From Thermococcus radiotolerans (GTDB lineage Archaea > Methanobacteriota_B > Thermococci > Thermococcales > Thermococcaceae), in NCBI RefSeq assembly GCF_002214565.1, contig NZ_CP015106.1:558001-622000 (forward strand): a stretch of DNA of 64,000 nucleotides, given 5' to 3'. A model generated the notes under the pieces. The model saw only the letters and a program-made list of their open reading frames with translations, searched no databases and had not been told where the DNA came from. The number at the start of each line of letters is the position of its first letter. Position 1 is the first letter of the stretch. The position numbers were made by a program, and so were the translations under genes. This document shows, one piece after another, positions 35,198-44,256 of this stretch.

Positions 35198-35569
35198 ATG
35201 GAAGCGGTAAGGATCAGACGCGAGCTCCTGGAGTACCTGCTGGAGCTCGCCCGCGACTTCTATCCCAACGAGTTCGCGGGCTTTCTGCGGGAGAGGGACG
35301 GGGTATTTGAGGAGGTTTTGATAGCCCCAAACCCACATTTCGGGAGTAGCTCCGCGTTCTTTGACACATGGATGCTGCCCTACGACGAGAGCATCAAGGG
35401 CACCGTTCATTCCCACCCTGGCCCGAGTCCCTGGCCGTCCCAGGCGGATTTGAACTTCTTCTCAAAATTCGGGGGAGTTCACATGATAATCGCCTATCCA
35501 TTTACCGAGGACAGCGTAAGGGCGTACCGCAGCGACGGAAGCAGACTCGGGATTGAGGTTGTAGAATAA
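35198..35569 (+). CDS. JAMM/MPN+ metalloprotease
   Basis: 123 aa from ATG 35198 behind CGGTGAGCGAA. The JAMM zinc motif is intact: an N-terminal Glu in NEFAGF, then HSHPGPSPWPSQAD (H-x-H-x7-S-x2-D). Archaeal stand-alone members such as HvJAMM1 and P. furiosus JAMM1 remove the ubiquitin-like SAMP modifiers. This is a likely desampylase, by family resemblance only. No SAMP gene or E1-like gene is nearby. Confidence 0.9.
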   Translation: MEAVRIRRELLEYLLELARDFYPNEFAGFLRERDGVFEEVLIAPNPHFGSSSAFFDTWMLPYDESIKGTVHSHPGPSPWPSQADLNFFSKFGGVHMIIAYPFTEDSVRAYRSDGSRLGIEVVE

Positions 35570-35626
35570 CATCATGTGAAAATTCTTAAAAGGAAACCAG
35601 CCATAATTCAGTTACAGGTGTTGCCC

Positions 35627-36004
35627 ATGAAGATTAAGGACCTTCTGGACGGGCTGAACGAGAAGCAGAAGAGAACAGTCCTGCAGTGCGCGGAAACCTG
35701 TGGAATCCCTGACCTGGACAGGGAAGTTGACCTCCAGGTGGAAAGCGACGCGATAAAGTTCCTGAAGGCTATTTCGAATCCACTCCGTCTCAGAATACTC
35801 AAGCTCCTGAGGGACAACTGGCTGTGCGTGTGCCTTATCTCAATGATACTCGAGAAGGACCAGACCCTCATAAGCCACCACCTACGCACGCTCAAGAGCC
35901 TTGGACTGATCGAGGAGAGGAAAGAAGGCAAGATGCACTTCTACAGGACCAACACCGAGGCCCTTAAGAGGTACCTCGACATGATCAGCATTGAGCTGGT
36001 GTAA
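35627..36004 (+). CDS. ArsR-family regulator with CVC metal motif
   Basis: 125 aa from ATG 35627 behind ACAGGTGTTGCCC. The winged helix is SNPLRLRILKLLRDNWLCVCLI, then DQTLISHHLRTLKSLGLIEER. The CVC in the alpha-3 position matches the metal/metalloid-binding motif of ArsR/SmtB repressors. Two further cysteines lie in the N-terminal helix (QCAETCG). It may therefore sense a metal ion, metalloid or thiol state. The downstream MazG gene starts 5 bp later, so it may be the target or just a passenger. Confidence 0.87.
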   Translation: MKIKDLLDGLNEKQKRTVLQCAETCGIPDLDREVDLQVESDAIKFLKAISNPLRLRILKLLRDNWLCVCLISMILEKDQTLISHHLRTLKSLGLIEERKEGKMHFYRTNTEALKRYLDMISIELV

Positions 36005-36008
36005 GGCC

Positions 36009-36305
36009 ATGAACGACCTCCAGCGGGAAGTTGACAGAATCGTCATGGAGTTCGGGGGGTACTGGAAGCCGTTTGAGATGCTCGCTGCCCTGATGGAGGA
36101 GATCGGGGAACTTGCGGACGAGCTGCTGAAGGTGGAGGGCGTCAAGGGCTCAGGGGACAGGGAGCGCCTGAAAGAAGAGCTCGGCGACGTTGCCTTTGCA
36201 CTCTCCTGCATCGCCAATTACTATGATGTGGACATCACGGAGGCCATCAGGGAGACCATAGAGAAGTACAGGGAACGGGACAGGGACCGCTGGAACAACG
36301 TATGA
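36009..36305 (+). CDS. MazG-like nucleotide pyrophosphohydrolase
   Basis: 98 aa from ATG 36009. The metal-binding helices read LMEEIGELADELLK (ExxE) and LKEELGDVAFALSCIA (ExxD), as in MazG/dUTPase-like all-alpha NTP pyrophosphatases. It should hydrolyse NTPs or dNTPs to the monophosphate and pyrophosphate, cleaning the nucleotide pool. The start lies 5 bp after the ArsR-type regulator's stop, so the two form one operon. Confidence 0.9.
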   Translation: MNDLQREVDRIVMEFGGYWKPFEMLAALMEEIGELADELLKVEGVKGSGDRERLKEELGDVAFALSCIANYYDVDITEAIRETIEKYRERDRDRWNNV

Positions 36306-36475
36306 AATCTACATTAAGTGTGCCGTGAATTTGTAACACAATGAACTACCATATAATTGGGTTATACGAGGGCGTGGAGGCACGAGTTACTAAGTGGTTA
36401 GAAATCTTCCAACTTATCGAAACATTTTTATAATCGGGCGCTCAATTTCCACCATAATTCGGGGGAGGTGGAGAC

Positions 36476-36925
36476 ATGGCTGATAAAATAAACGGAATAG
36501 ATGTAAAGATTTTGAAGCTCCTCGCCAAGAACGCCCGCCTTACCTACAAGGAGCTTGCCGAAATTCTCGGCACCACTAGGCAGAGGATATCCCGCAGGAT
36601 GGATCGTCTGGAGAGAAACGGCATCATAAAGAAGTACACCGTGATACCCAACTACGACGCCCTCGGTTACGTTCACGTAATCCTCGGAATCACAGTCAAG
36701 CCCTCGGTCAACGTAGACGAGATAATCCCCGCCCTCGTTGAGGATGAGAACATCAAGATAATAGAGCGTGCGCTCGGTTCCCACACCCTTGTAATCCACA
36801 TCGTTGGGCCCAAGGATATGAAGGAGCTTGAGAAGATCATAAACGAGGTCTCCAAGAAGATACCGGGCATTGACAAGCTCGACATAACCTTCGTGACCGA
36901 GACCGTTAAGTTCGAGGTTCTTTAA
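36476..36925 (+). CDS. Lrp/AsnC-family transcription regulator
   Basis: 149 aa. The N-terminal helix-turn-helix is IDVKILKLLAKNARLTYKELA, then TRQRISRRMDRLERNGIIKKY. The C-terminal RAM ligand domain is VHVILGITVKPSVNVDEII...GSHTLVIHIVGPKDM...KLDITFVTETVKFEV. Such proteins form dimers or octamers and sense amino acids. GGGGGAGGTGGAGAC precedes the ATG and TTTTTATAATC (from 36424) is its TATA. The 170 bp upstream gap shows no other feature. Confidence 0.93.
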   Translation: MADKINGIDVKILKLLAKNARLTYKELAEILGTTRQRISRRMDRLERNGIIKKYTVIPNYDALGYVHVILGITVKPSVNVDEIIPALVEDENIKIIERALGSHTLVIHIVGPKDMKELEKIINEVSKKIPGIDKLDITFVTETVKFEVL

Positions 36926-37002
36926 TTCCCTTTATTTCCTTCGTCAACCGCCGAGGGAAAGAATAATAAAGCCCCCGCCTGCACTTCTCCCAGGTGGCAG
37001 AG

Positions 37003-37716
37003 ATGTTTGAGAGAGCGGCAGTGGACATTGCAGTGGTTGCAGGGCTCGGCTTTGGTTCCTATAGGTTCAAGGCACTTGACGCTAAGGGGGCCGTTGCAGC
37101 GGCACTCCTCGGGCTCTCGGTTATCGAGCTGGGGGGAGTGTACCCATTCGCCGCGCTTCTGACCTTCGTGGTTCTCGGCGTTCTGGCCACCAAGTACAAA
37201 TTCAGGGAGAAGGCCAAGCTCGGTGCCGCCCAGAGCAGGAATGGAATAAGGAGCTGGGGCAACGTCCTCGGCAACGGGCTGGCGGCGCTCATTTTCCTCG
37301 CCTTCGAGTACTTCTCCCATATGGACGTTTTCTGGGCCGCCAGTTTCGCCGCGATTGCAACCGCTAACGGCGATACCCTCGCCAGTGAGCTCGGTAAAAT
37401 CTTCGGAAAGAGCCCGAAGCTTATCACGACACTAAGACCCGCGAAACCCGGTACCAACGGTGCCGTCTCATGGGCGGGAGAGCTGTTCGCACTCGCAGGC
37501 GCCCTCATAATGGGCCTCTTTGCGCTCCCCGTGACGGCTGAAAAGGCCACGATGCTCCTCGCGGTTACCCTCGGAGGATTCATCGGAGTCAACCTGGACA
37601 GCCTCATAGGGGCAACCCTTGAGAACGAGGGGATAACGGACAACAACTCAACGAACTTCCTCGCGAGTCTCCTCGGAGGATTCATCGGCGCCGGACTCCT
37701 CTACCTCCTCGCGTGA
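37003..37716 (+). CDS. DUF92 integral membrane protein
   Basis: 237 aa from ATG 37003, behind AGGTGGCAGAG. Six to seven membrane helices with the DUF92 text FGSYRFKALDAKGAVAAALLG, ANGDTLASELGKIFGKSPKLIT, PAKPGTNGAVSWAGE and GGFIGVNLDSLIGATLE. Plant VTE6, a phytyl-phosphate kinase, belongs to this family. The archaeal members are uncharacterised and may phosphorylate an isoprenoid alcohol phosphate; that is inference. A C/D guide RNA follows 30 bp downstream. Confidence 0.88.
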   Translation: MFERAAVDIAVVAGLGFGSYRFKALDAKGAVAAALLGLSVIELGGVYPFAALLTFVVLGVLATKYKFREKAKLGAAQSRNGIRSWGNVLGNGLAALIFLAFEYFSHMDVFWAASFAAIATANGDTLASELGKIFGKSPKLITTLRPAKPGTNGAVSWAGELFALAGALIMGLFALPVTAEKATMLLAVTLGGFIGVNLDSLIGATLENEGITDNNSTNFLASLLGGFIGAGLLYLLA

Positions 37717-37745
37717 AGTTTTAAAATCACCGCGAGAACTTTTCT

Positions 37746-37806
37746 CGGCGGATGATGACTACGGCGGATTCCCGAGCAGTGAGGAGGACCTTAGGGTCTG
37801 ACGCCT
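37746..37806 (+). ncRNA. C/D box guide RNA with terminal stem
   Basis: Box C ATGATGA (37752-37758), 13-nt guide CTACGGCGGATTC, box D' CCGA (37772-37775), box C' GTGAGGA (37779-37785), 12-nt guide GGACCTTAGGGT, box D CTGA (37798-37801). GGCG (37747-37750) and CGCC (37802-37805) form the closing stem. The gap 37717-37845 holds nothing else. It should guide two 2'-O-methylations. Confidence 0.88.
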
Positions 37807-37845
37807 CATCAAACATAATTCGAGAATTGAAGAATTAAAGAAAAA

Positions 37846-38901
37846 TTAGGCCTTTTCCTCCCGCTTCCTTGCGTACTCCTCGTAAACCTCCCAGAGCGAG
37901 ACGAGTGCGGCCGGAATGCCGTGCTCCGTGGCGAACGTCATGTACGGTGCGAGGTCAACCACGTAGTCGGCGAACCTGAAAAGGCCGCGCGGGATGCCCT
38001 CACGGGAGCCGACGAAGATTACGACTTCCTTCGCGTAGAACATGTCCTTGGCGAGCTTCTCCTTTACCTCTGCAAGGGTCGGCCCCTTGGGGTCGGTGAT
38101 GATGAGCAGCCTCTTGCCCCGTCTCTTGTCCCTGACGACCTGATAGAGGTCCCAGACGCTCACCGGAACCTTTTCCACCTTCCAAGGATAGGCCTCGCGC
38201 TGTATCTGGTATCTGCTCTCCTGACCGATTCTGACCCCCTTTATGAACTCCGCCAGCTCGAAGGCGTCCATCTTCTCCTTGGGGGCGATGATCAATTCCT
38301 CCACCTCAAAGGCCTGCGCAGCCCTTCCAATCTTCTCACCGAAGGATCGGCAGGCCTTATAGTCTCCCCAGTAGGGCATCTGAACGAGTGTAACCTTGCG
38401 GAAAAGTTTTCTCGCGTCTATCTTATCGGGCGTGAACTTCCTGAACTCCTCACCCGGGACCACGGAGATGTAAGCTTTGTCACCGATTATCTCAACCTGA
38501 ACAACCTTGTCCGGCCAGCTGAGGTTTACATCGGCATTCGTGAGCTCCCGTATTCTAGCGCCCAGTTCGCGGTTAACGTCCATGCTGGTGAACCCGTGCT
38601 TTCCGCGCCTCTTGGTCTTCACGGCGAAGGTCTCGCTCTCCTTGATCATAGGGGCGAGTTTCTCGGCGCTTTCGACTATTTTTTCAAGCTCGGCCGGAAC
38701 CTCAACGATGACCGGAATCAGCCTCTCGACCTCCGGTATCTCCAGTATCTCCTCAGCGGCCTTTTCCCCGTCCGTCTCGACGATGACCAGACCGTAATAG
38801 CCCATTGGGGACGCCCAAACGCGGGCATCAGGTAAGATTTCCCTGATGTAGTTGGCGGCGACACTCTCCATTCCTCGCTGGGTCTTGACTATGAACTTCA
38901 T
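37846..38901 (-). CDS. THUMP domain protein with SPOUT-like C terminus
   Basis: 351 aa. The N-terminal half includes a THUMP RNA-binding domain (FAVKTKRRGKHGFTSMDVNREL and VNLSWPDKVVQVEIIGDKAYIS). The C-terminal half (KRLLIITDPKGPTLAEVKEKL, EVVIFVGSREGIPRGLFRFAD, LAPYMTFATEHGIPAAL) reads like a knotted SPOUT methyltransferase, with GSREGIP in the cofactor loop. It belongs with archaeal proteins of the COG1818 type. Its likely substrate is tRNA or rRNA but the modified base is not known. It is separated from S3Ae by an 84 bp gap that shows no feature. Confidence 0.84.
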   Translation of the reverse strand: MKFIVKTQRGMESVAANYIREILPDARVWASPMGYYGLVIVETDGEKAAEEILEIPEVERLIPVIVEVPAELEKIVESAEKLAPMIKESETFAVKTKRRGKHGFTSMDVNRELGARIRELTNADVNLSWPDKVVQVEIIGDKAYISVVPGEEFRKFTPDKIDARKLFRKVTLVQMPYWGDYKACRSFGEKIGRAAQAFEVEELIIAPKEKMDAFELAEFIKGVRIGQESRYQIQREAYPWKVEKVPVSVWDLYQVVRDKRRGKRLLIITDPKGPTLAEVKEKLAKDMFYAKEVVIFVGSREGIPRGLFRFADYVVDLAPYMTFATEHGIPAALVSLWEVYEEYARKREEKA

Positions 38902-38985
38902 AACCGCACCTCCGGGAGAAGAAGCGGTCGGGTGCTTAAAAGTCTGCCGAGTAGCCGAACGACGGGAGAATAGAATTGGGAGGCA

Positions 38986-39588
38986 TCAAGCCTCCGGCTC
39001 GGCGAGAACCTTGATCTTCCTGATCTCGGCCCTCTTGATCGGGTATATCTTGCGCGCCTCCTTGGCCATCTCGGCGCCCATCTTGCCGCTGACGGCCTCG
39101 AGGATGAAGTCCTTGTAGTTGAGCTCCTCGGCCTTCTTGTAGATGATCTCCTTGATGATCTCCCTTATTGCCCTCTCTTGGCTGGTCTGGATGCGCCTGT
39201 AGGCTATGACCATACCCATGACGCGGAGCTTGTAGCCGTCCTTGGTAGTGACGTTGAATATGCCGTCAACCCTGGTGGTTCTTCTCCTGACGAGCGAGCG
39301 GATGTAGCTCCTCGCGAGGGTGTGGCCCTTGAACTTGGTGTAGGCATTCTGACCCTTGACGTCGTAGATCTGGAAGTAGAGCTTGACCTGGCCCTTGGTG
39401 AAGTCGCCGGTGAGGTCCTTGAGGGTGGTCTCGATGACCCTTCCGATGACCTTCTCGGGGTCGTCGGCGGGGGTGAGGCCGATCTCCTTGCTTCCGAAGA
39501 AGTCCGGAGCGTAAACTATGTACCACTCTTTCATCTTCCACTTATCCTTGGTAGCAGCAGCCCTCTTCCTTGGGTTACCCTTTGCCAT
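38986..39588 (-). CDS. rps3ae: Ribosomal protein eS1 (S3Ae)
   Basis: 200 aa, the archaeal length. The text [19 protein letters not shown], then [22 protein letters not shown] and [23 protein letters not shown] is diagnostic. It is part of the small-subunit platform. It is last in the block rps15 - GAN nuclease - Pcc1 - rps3ae, an arrangement typical of Thermococcales as I recall. Confidence 0.97.
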   Translation of the reverse strand: MAKGNPRKRAAATKDKWKMKEWYIVYAPDFFGSKEIGLTPADDPEKVIGRVIETTLKDLTGDFTKGQVKLYFQIYDVKGQNAYTKFKGHTLARSYIRSLVRRRTTRVDGIFNVTTKDGYKLRVMGMVIAYRRIQTSQERAIREIIKEIIYKKAEELNYKDFILEAVSGKMGAEMAKEARKIYPIKRAEIRKIKVLAEPEA

Positions 39589-39603
39589 CTCAACACCTCC
39601 AGT

Positions 39604-39864
39604 TCACACCTTTTCGGTAACATCTTCGGCGATTTTGATTGAAAACACCAAATCGTCCAGCGCTTTGATGAGTGTCTCAATCTCACCCGAGTATTTAACC
39701 TTTGTTATAACGTCCCCATCTTCCCATCGGGTTAGCACATTTAAACTTTTCTTTAGGCTCTCAGGAAGGCCCACGTTGTCCACTTCGAGTGCCTCGGCTA
39801 TCGCCTCGGCCCTTCCAGGGTCGCCGTAGTGCCAGACTATCTCCGCCCTGGCCTCAATCTTCAC
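39604..39864 (-). CDS. pcc1: KEOPS complex subunit Pcc1
   Basis: 86 aa from GTG 39864, behind GGAGGGAAAGGGCA; the open frame to 39891 lies inside the GAN gene. [23 protein letters not shown] and [22 protein letters not shown] are the Pcc1 pattern. Pcc1 dimerises the KEOPS complex, which makes the t6A37 modification of ANN-decoding tRNAs, including the initiator tRNA-Met encoded 3 kb away. It overlaps the GAN stop by 11 bp, so translation is coupled. Confidence 0.85.
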   Translation of the reverse strand: MKIEARAEIVWHYGDPGRAEAIAEALEVDNVGLPESLKKSLNVLTRWEDGDVITKVKYSGEIETLIKALDDLVFSIKIAEDVTEKV

Positions 39865-41281
39865 TGCCCTTTCCCTCCACCTGCTTTCCAAGCGCCTCGT
39901 TGAAGAGCCTTATGAACTCGTCCAGCCTGTCCTTCGGGAAGCGGATTCCAGCGGCTATTGCGTGTCCTCCGCCCTCACCGCCAAGCTTCTCCGCGACCTC
40001 TCTGAGCGCCTCTCCAAGGTGATATCCCTTCGCCAGGGCTTTCTCGGTTGTTCTTGCGGAACCCTTCACGAGGTTCTCATCCTCATCGCTGTCCGCTATA
40101 ACGACCACCGGCTTCTCCGGGTCGGCGAGGCCGGCGTTTATCGCTATGTTGGCGGCTATTCCAACGAGCGTGTCCCTGATGTTTTTGCCGGCGTAGAAGA
40201 CGTAGGCATGCTCCCCCTCGTCGGCCATGCTCCAGTTCTGGATGAGGAACTTCCTGGCCTCTATCTGCTCCCTCTTGTAGTCCTCCAGCATCTTTCTGGC
40301 GCGCTTGTAGGCATCCTCGTCGCCGAGGCATATGGCAACGCCCAGGGTCCCGGCGTTTAAGCGACCGGTGGCGTTGAGGAGCGTCGCAAACTCCCTCGCC
40401 TCGTGTCTGGGATCGCCCTCAGGGTAGAGTGGACTTATCACCACGTCGCCGATGAGCCGGTCTATTGCCTCCTTTGGGGCACCATGCTTGATGAGGTGTA
40501 TCACCAGCGCATCGTGGAGCTTCCTCTTCTCCTCCTCGCGGAGCTGCCAGTACCTCATGTCTGGGTCAAAGCCCCTGGCACGGAGCCACTCTATTGCCTT
40601 CCTCTCGTCCCCGGTGACCTCTGGAATCTCCGGATGGGTGGCGTAAGCGAGCATCTGATAGAGCGGCCGGCTCTCCCTTCCAAAGAGGCGGAGCTCCTTC
40701 CTAACCTCCAGGATATCCAGCTTCTTCCCGTCTTCGAGTATGTCGTTGTTGAGCCCATGGAAGGTTCCGTCTATCTCCTGCATGTCACCAACGGCGCCGA
40801 CGATGGCAACGTACGCCATGTCCATGTTCCTCTCGTTCATCTCCTTGGCGACGAAGTAGGCGACGCCAGAACCACTGAGGTCCCGAACGCTGTTGGCGCC
40901 GAATGGAACGGGATTCACCAGCACGTGAGAATCCGTGGAGAACTCGTCCTTCTCGGGGGGATGATGGTCGGCAACGACGACGGTTGCCCCCTCGAGGTGC
41001 TTCTCGATCAGGCTTATTGAGCCGCTCCCAAGGTCGCTGAAGACGTATATCCTGTGCTTCTCCGAGGCGAGCTCCTGAACGAGCTCCTCACTGAGCTGCT
41101 TGACTATACTGAGCTGGAAGGTCCCACCCTCACGGGCAACGGCCCTGGCCAGAACGGCACCGGCGGTTATCCCATCGGCGTCACGGTGGGAGATTATCCT
41201 GATAGTGTGCCCTAGCTCGATGTGCATCTTGATTAGCTCTGCTCCCTCGCGGGCCTTCTCCAAGAAAGCGCCCCGGTCCAT
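39854..41281 (-). CDS. GINS-associated DHH nuclease (GAN, archaeal RecJ/Cdc45-like)
   Basis: 475 aa. DHH motifs [35 protein letters not shown] and IVGAVGDMQ are followed by a DHHA1 domain ending [20 protein letters not shown]. The sequence follows Thermococcus kodakarensis GAN (TK1252) as I remember it. GAN binds GINS in the replisome and is a 5'-3' single-strand exonuclease related to eukaryotic Cdc45. It lies between S15 and Pcc1, linking replication and translation genes on one transcript. Confidence 0.93.
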   Translation of the reverse strand: MDRGAFLEKAREGAELIKMHIELGHTIRIISHRDADGITAGAVLARAVAREGGTFQLSIVKQLSEELVQELASEKHRIYVFSDLGSGSISLIEKHLEGATVVVADHHPPEKDEFSTDSHVLVNPVPFGANSVRDLSGSGVAYFVAKEMNERNMDMAYVAIVGAVGDMQEIDGTFHGLNNDILEDGKKLDILEVRKELRLFGRESRPLYQMLAYATHPEIPEVTGDERKAIEWLRARGFDPDMRYWQLREEEKRKLHDALVIHLIKHGAPKEAIDRLIGDVVISPLYPEGDPRHEAREFATLLNATGRLNAGTLGVAICLGDEDAYKRARKMLEDYKREQIEARKFLIQNWSMADEGEHAYVFYAGKNIRDTLVGIAANIAINAGLADPEKPVVVIADSDEDENLVKGSARTTEKALAKGYHLGEALREVAEKLGGEGGGHAIAAGIRFPKDRLDEFIRLFNEALGKQVEGKGSED

Positions 41282-41309
41282 TTTACCACCTTATAAGAAG
41301 GAAAGGGGA

Positions 41310-41765
41310 TCAGCGAACCAGGAGCTTGGCCTGCTCCGGATCGTAGCGCCACTTGGCGGGCAGCTTGCCGGTTCTCCTGTAGTACTTGACGAGGCGCCTG
41401 ATCTTGCTCTCGGTGAGCTGAAGGCCCCTCCTGGAGTGCTTGTCCTTCGGGTGCTGTTCGAGGTGCTTCCTGAGCTTAACCGCCTTCCTGATGAGGGACA
41501 TGAGGTCCTCCGGAAGCTGCGGTGCGAGGCCATTCTCCTCGAGGATCTTGGTTATCTTCTTGCCGGTGATGAGCTTGACGCTCGGGATGCCGTACTGGTC
41601 CCTGAGGATGGTTCCTATCATAGCAGCGCTGTAGCCTTCCTTCCTGAGCTTAATAACGAGCCCCTCGACCTCCTCCGCCGTGTACTCCACCCACGTCGGC
41701 GGAGCGGTCCTCGGAGGCCTCTTAGAACCTGATTTACCCCTCTTTCTCGCGTGTATTCTTGCCAT
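41310..41765 (-). CDS. rps15: Ribosomal protein uS15
   Basis: 151 aa from [17 protein letters not shown], behind GGAGGTGTATGAT; the frame stays open upstream to 41867 without support. The archaeal N-terminal extension is followed by the S15 core, with [37 protein letters not shown] and the helix [20 protein letters not shown]. It binds 16S rRNA helices 20-22. It starts the S15-GAN-Pcc1-S3Ae block, and a TATA (GGTTTAAAAAGG on the plus strand read-out, about 41830) lies upstream. Confidence 0.97.
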   Translation of the reverse strand: MARIHARKRGKSGSKRPPRTAPPTWVEYTAEEVEGLVIKLRKEGYSAAMIGTILRDQYGIPSVKLITGKKITKILEENGLAPQLPEDLMSLIRKAVKLRKHLEQHPKDKHSRRGLQLTESKIRRLVKYYRRTGKLPAKWRYDPEQAKLLVR

Positions 41766-41900
41766 ATCATACACCTCCCGGTGACGGCCAGCTCCCGCCA
41801 GCCGCCCCTTCGCGTTGGGAATTGAGGAGAGGTTTAAAAAGGTTTGCCCGCAGTGTTTACGAGGCAAAAAAGTTTTAAGTAAACGAGTTAAAATAGTTAT

Positions 41901-42728
41901 ATGCGGACATTAAGGGGCCTCCTGCCCTCAGAAGTGGAAAGAATACAGGAACGTGCGCTCCAACTCCGTGAGTCAGGAATGAGCTACCTAAAGATCACAC
42001 AAGAATTGGCTGAAGAGTTCAACGTTTCAGTCTCAAAGGCAACAGTTTTACGGTGGTGCAAGGGAACTCACAACACGTTTAACAAAACCAAGCGTGTCAA
42101 TCTAGAACCCTCTCCAGAACTGGCCTACATCGTTGGGGCCTATCTTGGCGATGCCTCCGTCAGCGAGAGAAACTATCAGTACAGAATCCGCCTGAAGGTC
42201 ATCGACAGGGATTTCGCCCAGAATTTCGAGAAGGCTTTGAGAGCCATTGGAGCAAATCCGAGAGCGGGCTTTGAGCACAACCGCAGCAGAGCCAACAGGT
42301 GGTGGGTCGAGGTTACCAACAAGGAACTGTTCATGTTCTTGAAAGGGCCGAAAGAGAAGCTTTTCGAAGTTGCCAGAGCATATCCAAAGGAGTTCCTGAG
42401 GGGATTCTTTGACAGTGAGGGCACGGTAATCTTTTCTAAGAAGTCTAAAATGCTATACGTAAGCGCATCAAACTACGATACTGAAGTTCTCAGATTATGC
42501 CAGGATCTTTTGGATGGACTCAAAATACACTCAAAGATCTATCTTCATCAAAAGAAAGGAACTCCCGTAAATATTCGGGGCAAAATCTACCATTACAGCA
42601 ACGATCTGTACGAGATAAGAATTCACCGCAGGGATAGCGTGCTCAAATACCTCCAAAACATTGGATTCTCGATTTCAAGAAAACAAGCCAAACTGGAAAA
42701 TGGCTTAAGGGAACTGGGAAGGCTGTAG
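41901..42728 (+). CDS. Free-standing LAGLIDADG homing endonuclease with HTH
   Basis: 275 aa. An N-terminal helix-turn-helix ([19 protein letters not shown], then [10 protein letters not shown]) precedes two LAGLIDADG helices: [12 protein letters not shown] (about residues 75-86) and [12 protein letters not shown] (about 168-179), each with the catalytic acidic residue at its end. Such monomeric enzymes cut long, nearly unique DNA sites. It is neither in an intron nor in an intein. Codon use is more AT-rich than its neighbours, especially in the last third, suggesting transfer. A TATA-like AAGTTTTAAGTAAAC and TTAAAATAG precede the ATG with hardly any leader. Confidence 0.9.
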   Translation: MRTLRGLLPSEVERIQERALQLRESGMSYLKITQELAEEFNVSVSKATVLRWCKGTHNTFNKTKRVNLEPSPELAYIVGAYLGDASVSERNYQYRIRLKVIDRDFAQNFEKALRAIGANPRAGFEHNRSRANRWWVEVTNKELFMFLKGPKEKLFEVARAYPKEFLRGFFDSEGTVIFSKKSKMLYVSASNYDTEVLRLCQDLLDGLKIHSKIYLHQKKGTPVNIRGKIYHYSNDLYEIRIHRRDSVLKYLQNIGFSISRKQAKLENGLRELGRL

Positions 42729-42759
42729 AGAACGTACAAATGTACACATTCGAACAAAA

Positions 42760-42834
42760 TAGCGGGGGGAGGATTTGAACCTCCGACCTCCGGGTTATGA
42801 GCCCGGCGGGCACTCCTAGCTGCCCCACCCCGCT
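42760..42834 (-). tRNA. Initiator tRNA-Met (CAU)
   Basis: 75 nt on the minus strand. The acceptor stem AGCGGGG/CCCCGCT includes the A1-U72 pair that marks archaeal initiators. The anticodon stem-loop CCGGGCTCATAACCCGG has three G-C pairs next to the loop, also an initiator trait. The T arm reads GGAGGTTCAAATCCTCC. The CCA end is not encoded, and there is no intron. Confidence 0.95.
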
Positions 42835-42865
42835 GCTCGACCCGTAGTTAGTGAACCGTGCAGGG

Positions 42866-42873
42866 TTTATAAA
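42866..42873 (-). promoter_or_regulatory. TATA box of the initiator tRNA gene
   Basis: TTTATAAA, read on the minus strand in the context AATTTATAAACCC, lies about 32 bp before the 5' end of the tRNA. The remaining gap to 42941 shows no other feature. Confidence 0.7.
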
Positions 42874-42941
42874 TTTTGCGGGAGTGAACGGAACGATGGG
42901 ATTGCAAGGAATAAAAGAGTAAAAAGGGGTTGCCGTGCTCC

Positions 42942-43649
42942 TCATCCCATGGGCGTTATGTGGACGACGATCTTTGAATCCTCCGTCTCGAACTCAAACC
43001 TGCGCGGAACGCCGCTGGAGTCGACGAAGACGTGCCAGGTCTTGCCCGATTTCGTGGTGAACTCGTACTCAAAGAGCTTCTCCTTGAGACCCAGTCCCAT
43101 CAGTATCCTGTCAGATAGGGAAACTGAGCTCTTAACCTTCCTGAGGTCGCGGGAGTTGAGGAGCGCATCCCTGAAGGCCAGTGTGGGAAGGCTTCCCCGT
43201 ATCATGTCCACCGCCGTGTCGCTGTCTACCCCGTAATACTTCTCCCAGAGCTCCTTAACGTCCATGGTGGTTCCATCCGCAAGGGTTACGGTTCCCGAAA
43301 CATCGCCCGTGAGCAGGTTGACGGTTATCTGGCCATGCATCGCCAACGAGCCGTTGATGTAATACTCCTCCGACTCCGTAACAACGCCCCGTACCATGTC
43401 AACTGCCCCCGTCGTCACGACTTTGCCGTGGTACTCAAAGTCCTTCTTGAGGACGTTTGAGCCCCCGTTGTTAACCACGTAAACCCTGTACTGGTCGAAG
43501 TCAATCTCACGGACGAACTGGTACTTGTTCATGCTTCCCATTGCAGAGGCGAGTGCCTTCTGTGAGGGCGGCTGCGAAACGGCATAGGCTGCTCCCAGCA
43601 TCCCTCCAAGGAGAACCAACACGAACAGCAGGACGAGATACCTCCTCAT
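42942..43649 (-). CDS. Secreted protein of unknown function, 235 aa
   Basis: A signal peptide (RRYLVLLFVLVLLGGMLGAAYA) ends near residue 25. The mature part is rich in beta strands, with HGKVVTTGAVDMVRGVVTESEEYYING and LEYEFTTKSGKTWHVFVDSSG-like text that recalls LolA/outer-envelope carrier folds, but I cannot name a family. GGGGGTGATGTGA precedes the ATG. It follows the small secreted gene at 43663 by 13 bp, so the two are probably one unit. Confidence 0.75.
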   Translation of the reverse strand: MRRYLVLLFVLVLLGGMLGAAYAVSQPPSQKALASAMGSMNKYQFVREIDFDQYRVYVVNNGGSNVLKKDFEYHGKVVTTGAVDMVRGVVTESEEYYINGSLAMHGQITVNLLTGDVSGTVTLADGTTMDVKELWEKYYGVDSDTAVDMIRGSLPTLAFRDALLNSRDLRKVKSSVSLSDRILMGLGLKEKLFEYEFTTKSGKTWHVFVDSSGVPRRFEFETEDSKIVVHITPMG

Positions 43650-43662
43650 TCACATCACCCCC

Positions 43663-44112
43663 TCAGTAGGAACCCAAATCCCCCACGAATTCATAGTGCC
43701 ACTTCATGGTCAGCTTGGAGCTTGGACCGCCGTCAGCGTCGCTGAGGTACGGGTAGTAGAAGTTGCAGGTGAAACTGCCCTGGTGGTAGGTCCAGGACCT
43801 GTAAAAGCCGGCGCTGTTGCTGAGGCGAACGTAGGCGTAGTCCAGAGAGTAGAGCCCCACGAAGGGAAACGATATCTGCGAGTATCCGGAGCCGGAGTAC
43901 CAAGAGGTCGAGTACGATATCACTTTACCCTGCATCTTGAAGGTGTATGTGAACGGCCATATGCCCACATTCTTGGTGGCGTAGAACGTTGGTCCGCTGT
44001 CCGACAGCACGACGTCGTAGGTGTCGGCCCCGTAGACCATCGCGGGAGTCGCTAGTACACTACAGAGAACCAAAAACAAAACAATTGCCAGTTTTCTAAC
44101 ACTAAGTCTCAT
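43663..44112 (-). CDS. Small secreted aromatic-rich protein, about 149 aa
   Basis: A signal peptide (RLSVRKLAIVLFLVLCSVLATPAMVYG) is followed by about 120 residues rich in Tyr, Ser, Phe and Trp (SYSTSWYSGSGYSQISFPF). I recognise no family. ATG 44112 or 44115 is likely, as GGGAGGTG ends 3-6 bp before. The mature domain looks like a single beta sandwich. It seems cotranscribed with the next secreted gene, perhaps as a secreted pair. Confidence 0.7.
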   Translation of the reverse strand: MRLSVRKLAIVLFLVLCSVLATPAMVYGADTYDVVLSDSGPTFYATKNVGIWPFTYTFKMQGKVISYSTSWYSGSGYSQISFPFVGLYSLDYAYVRLSNSAGFYRSWTYHQGSFTCNFYYPYLSDADGGPSSKLTMKWHYEFVGDLGSY

Positions 44113-44256
44113 CATGGGCACCTCCCGATAGTTGGGCATTACTTATTGTCTTCAAAATACTATAAAAATTTCTGAGTAATTTTGATATCACCCTGACTTC
44201 TGAAAGTGGAAGAAGGGCTTATAAGCAACAAAGCGTCGAACCAAATAGGTGGTGAC

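Noticed and set aside
42734-42745. GTACA-AA-TGTAC inverted repeat after the endonuclease gene
   Set aside because: Only five-base arms next to a tRNA 3' end. It is probably chance, and no role can be supported.
41901-42834. Homing endonuclease as part of a tRNA or rRNA intron
   Set aside because: The initiator tRNA folds without an intron and lies outside the endonuclease gene on the other strand. No exon-like sequence flanks the gene.
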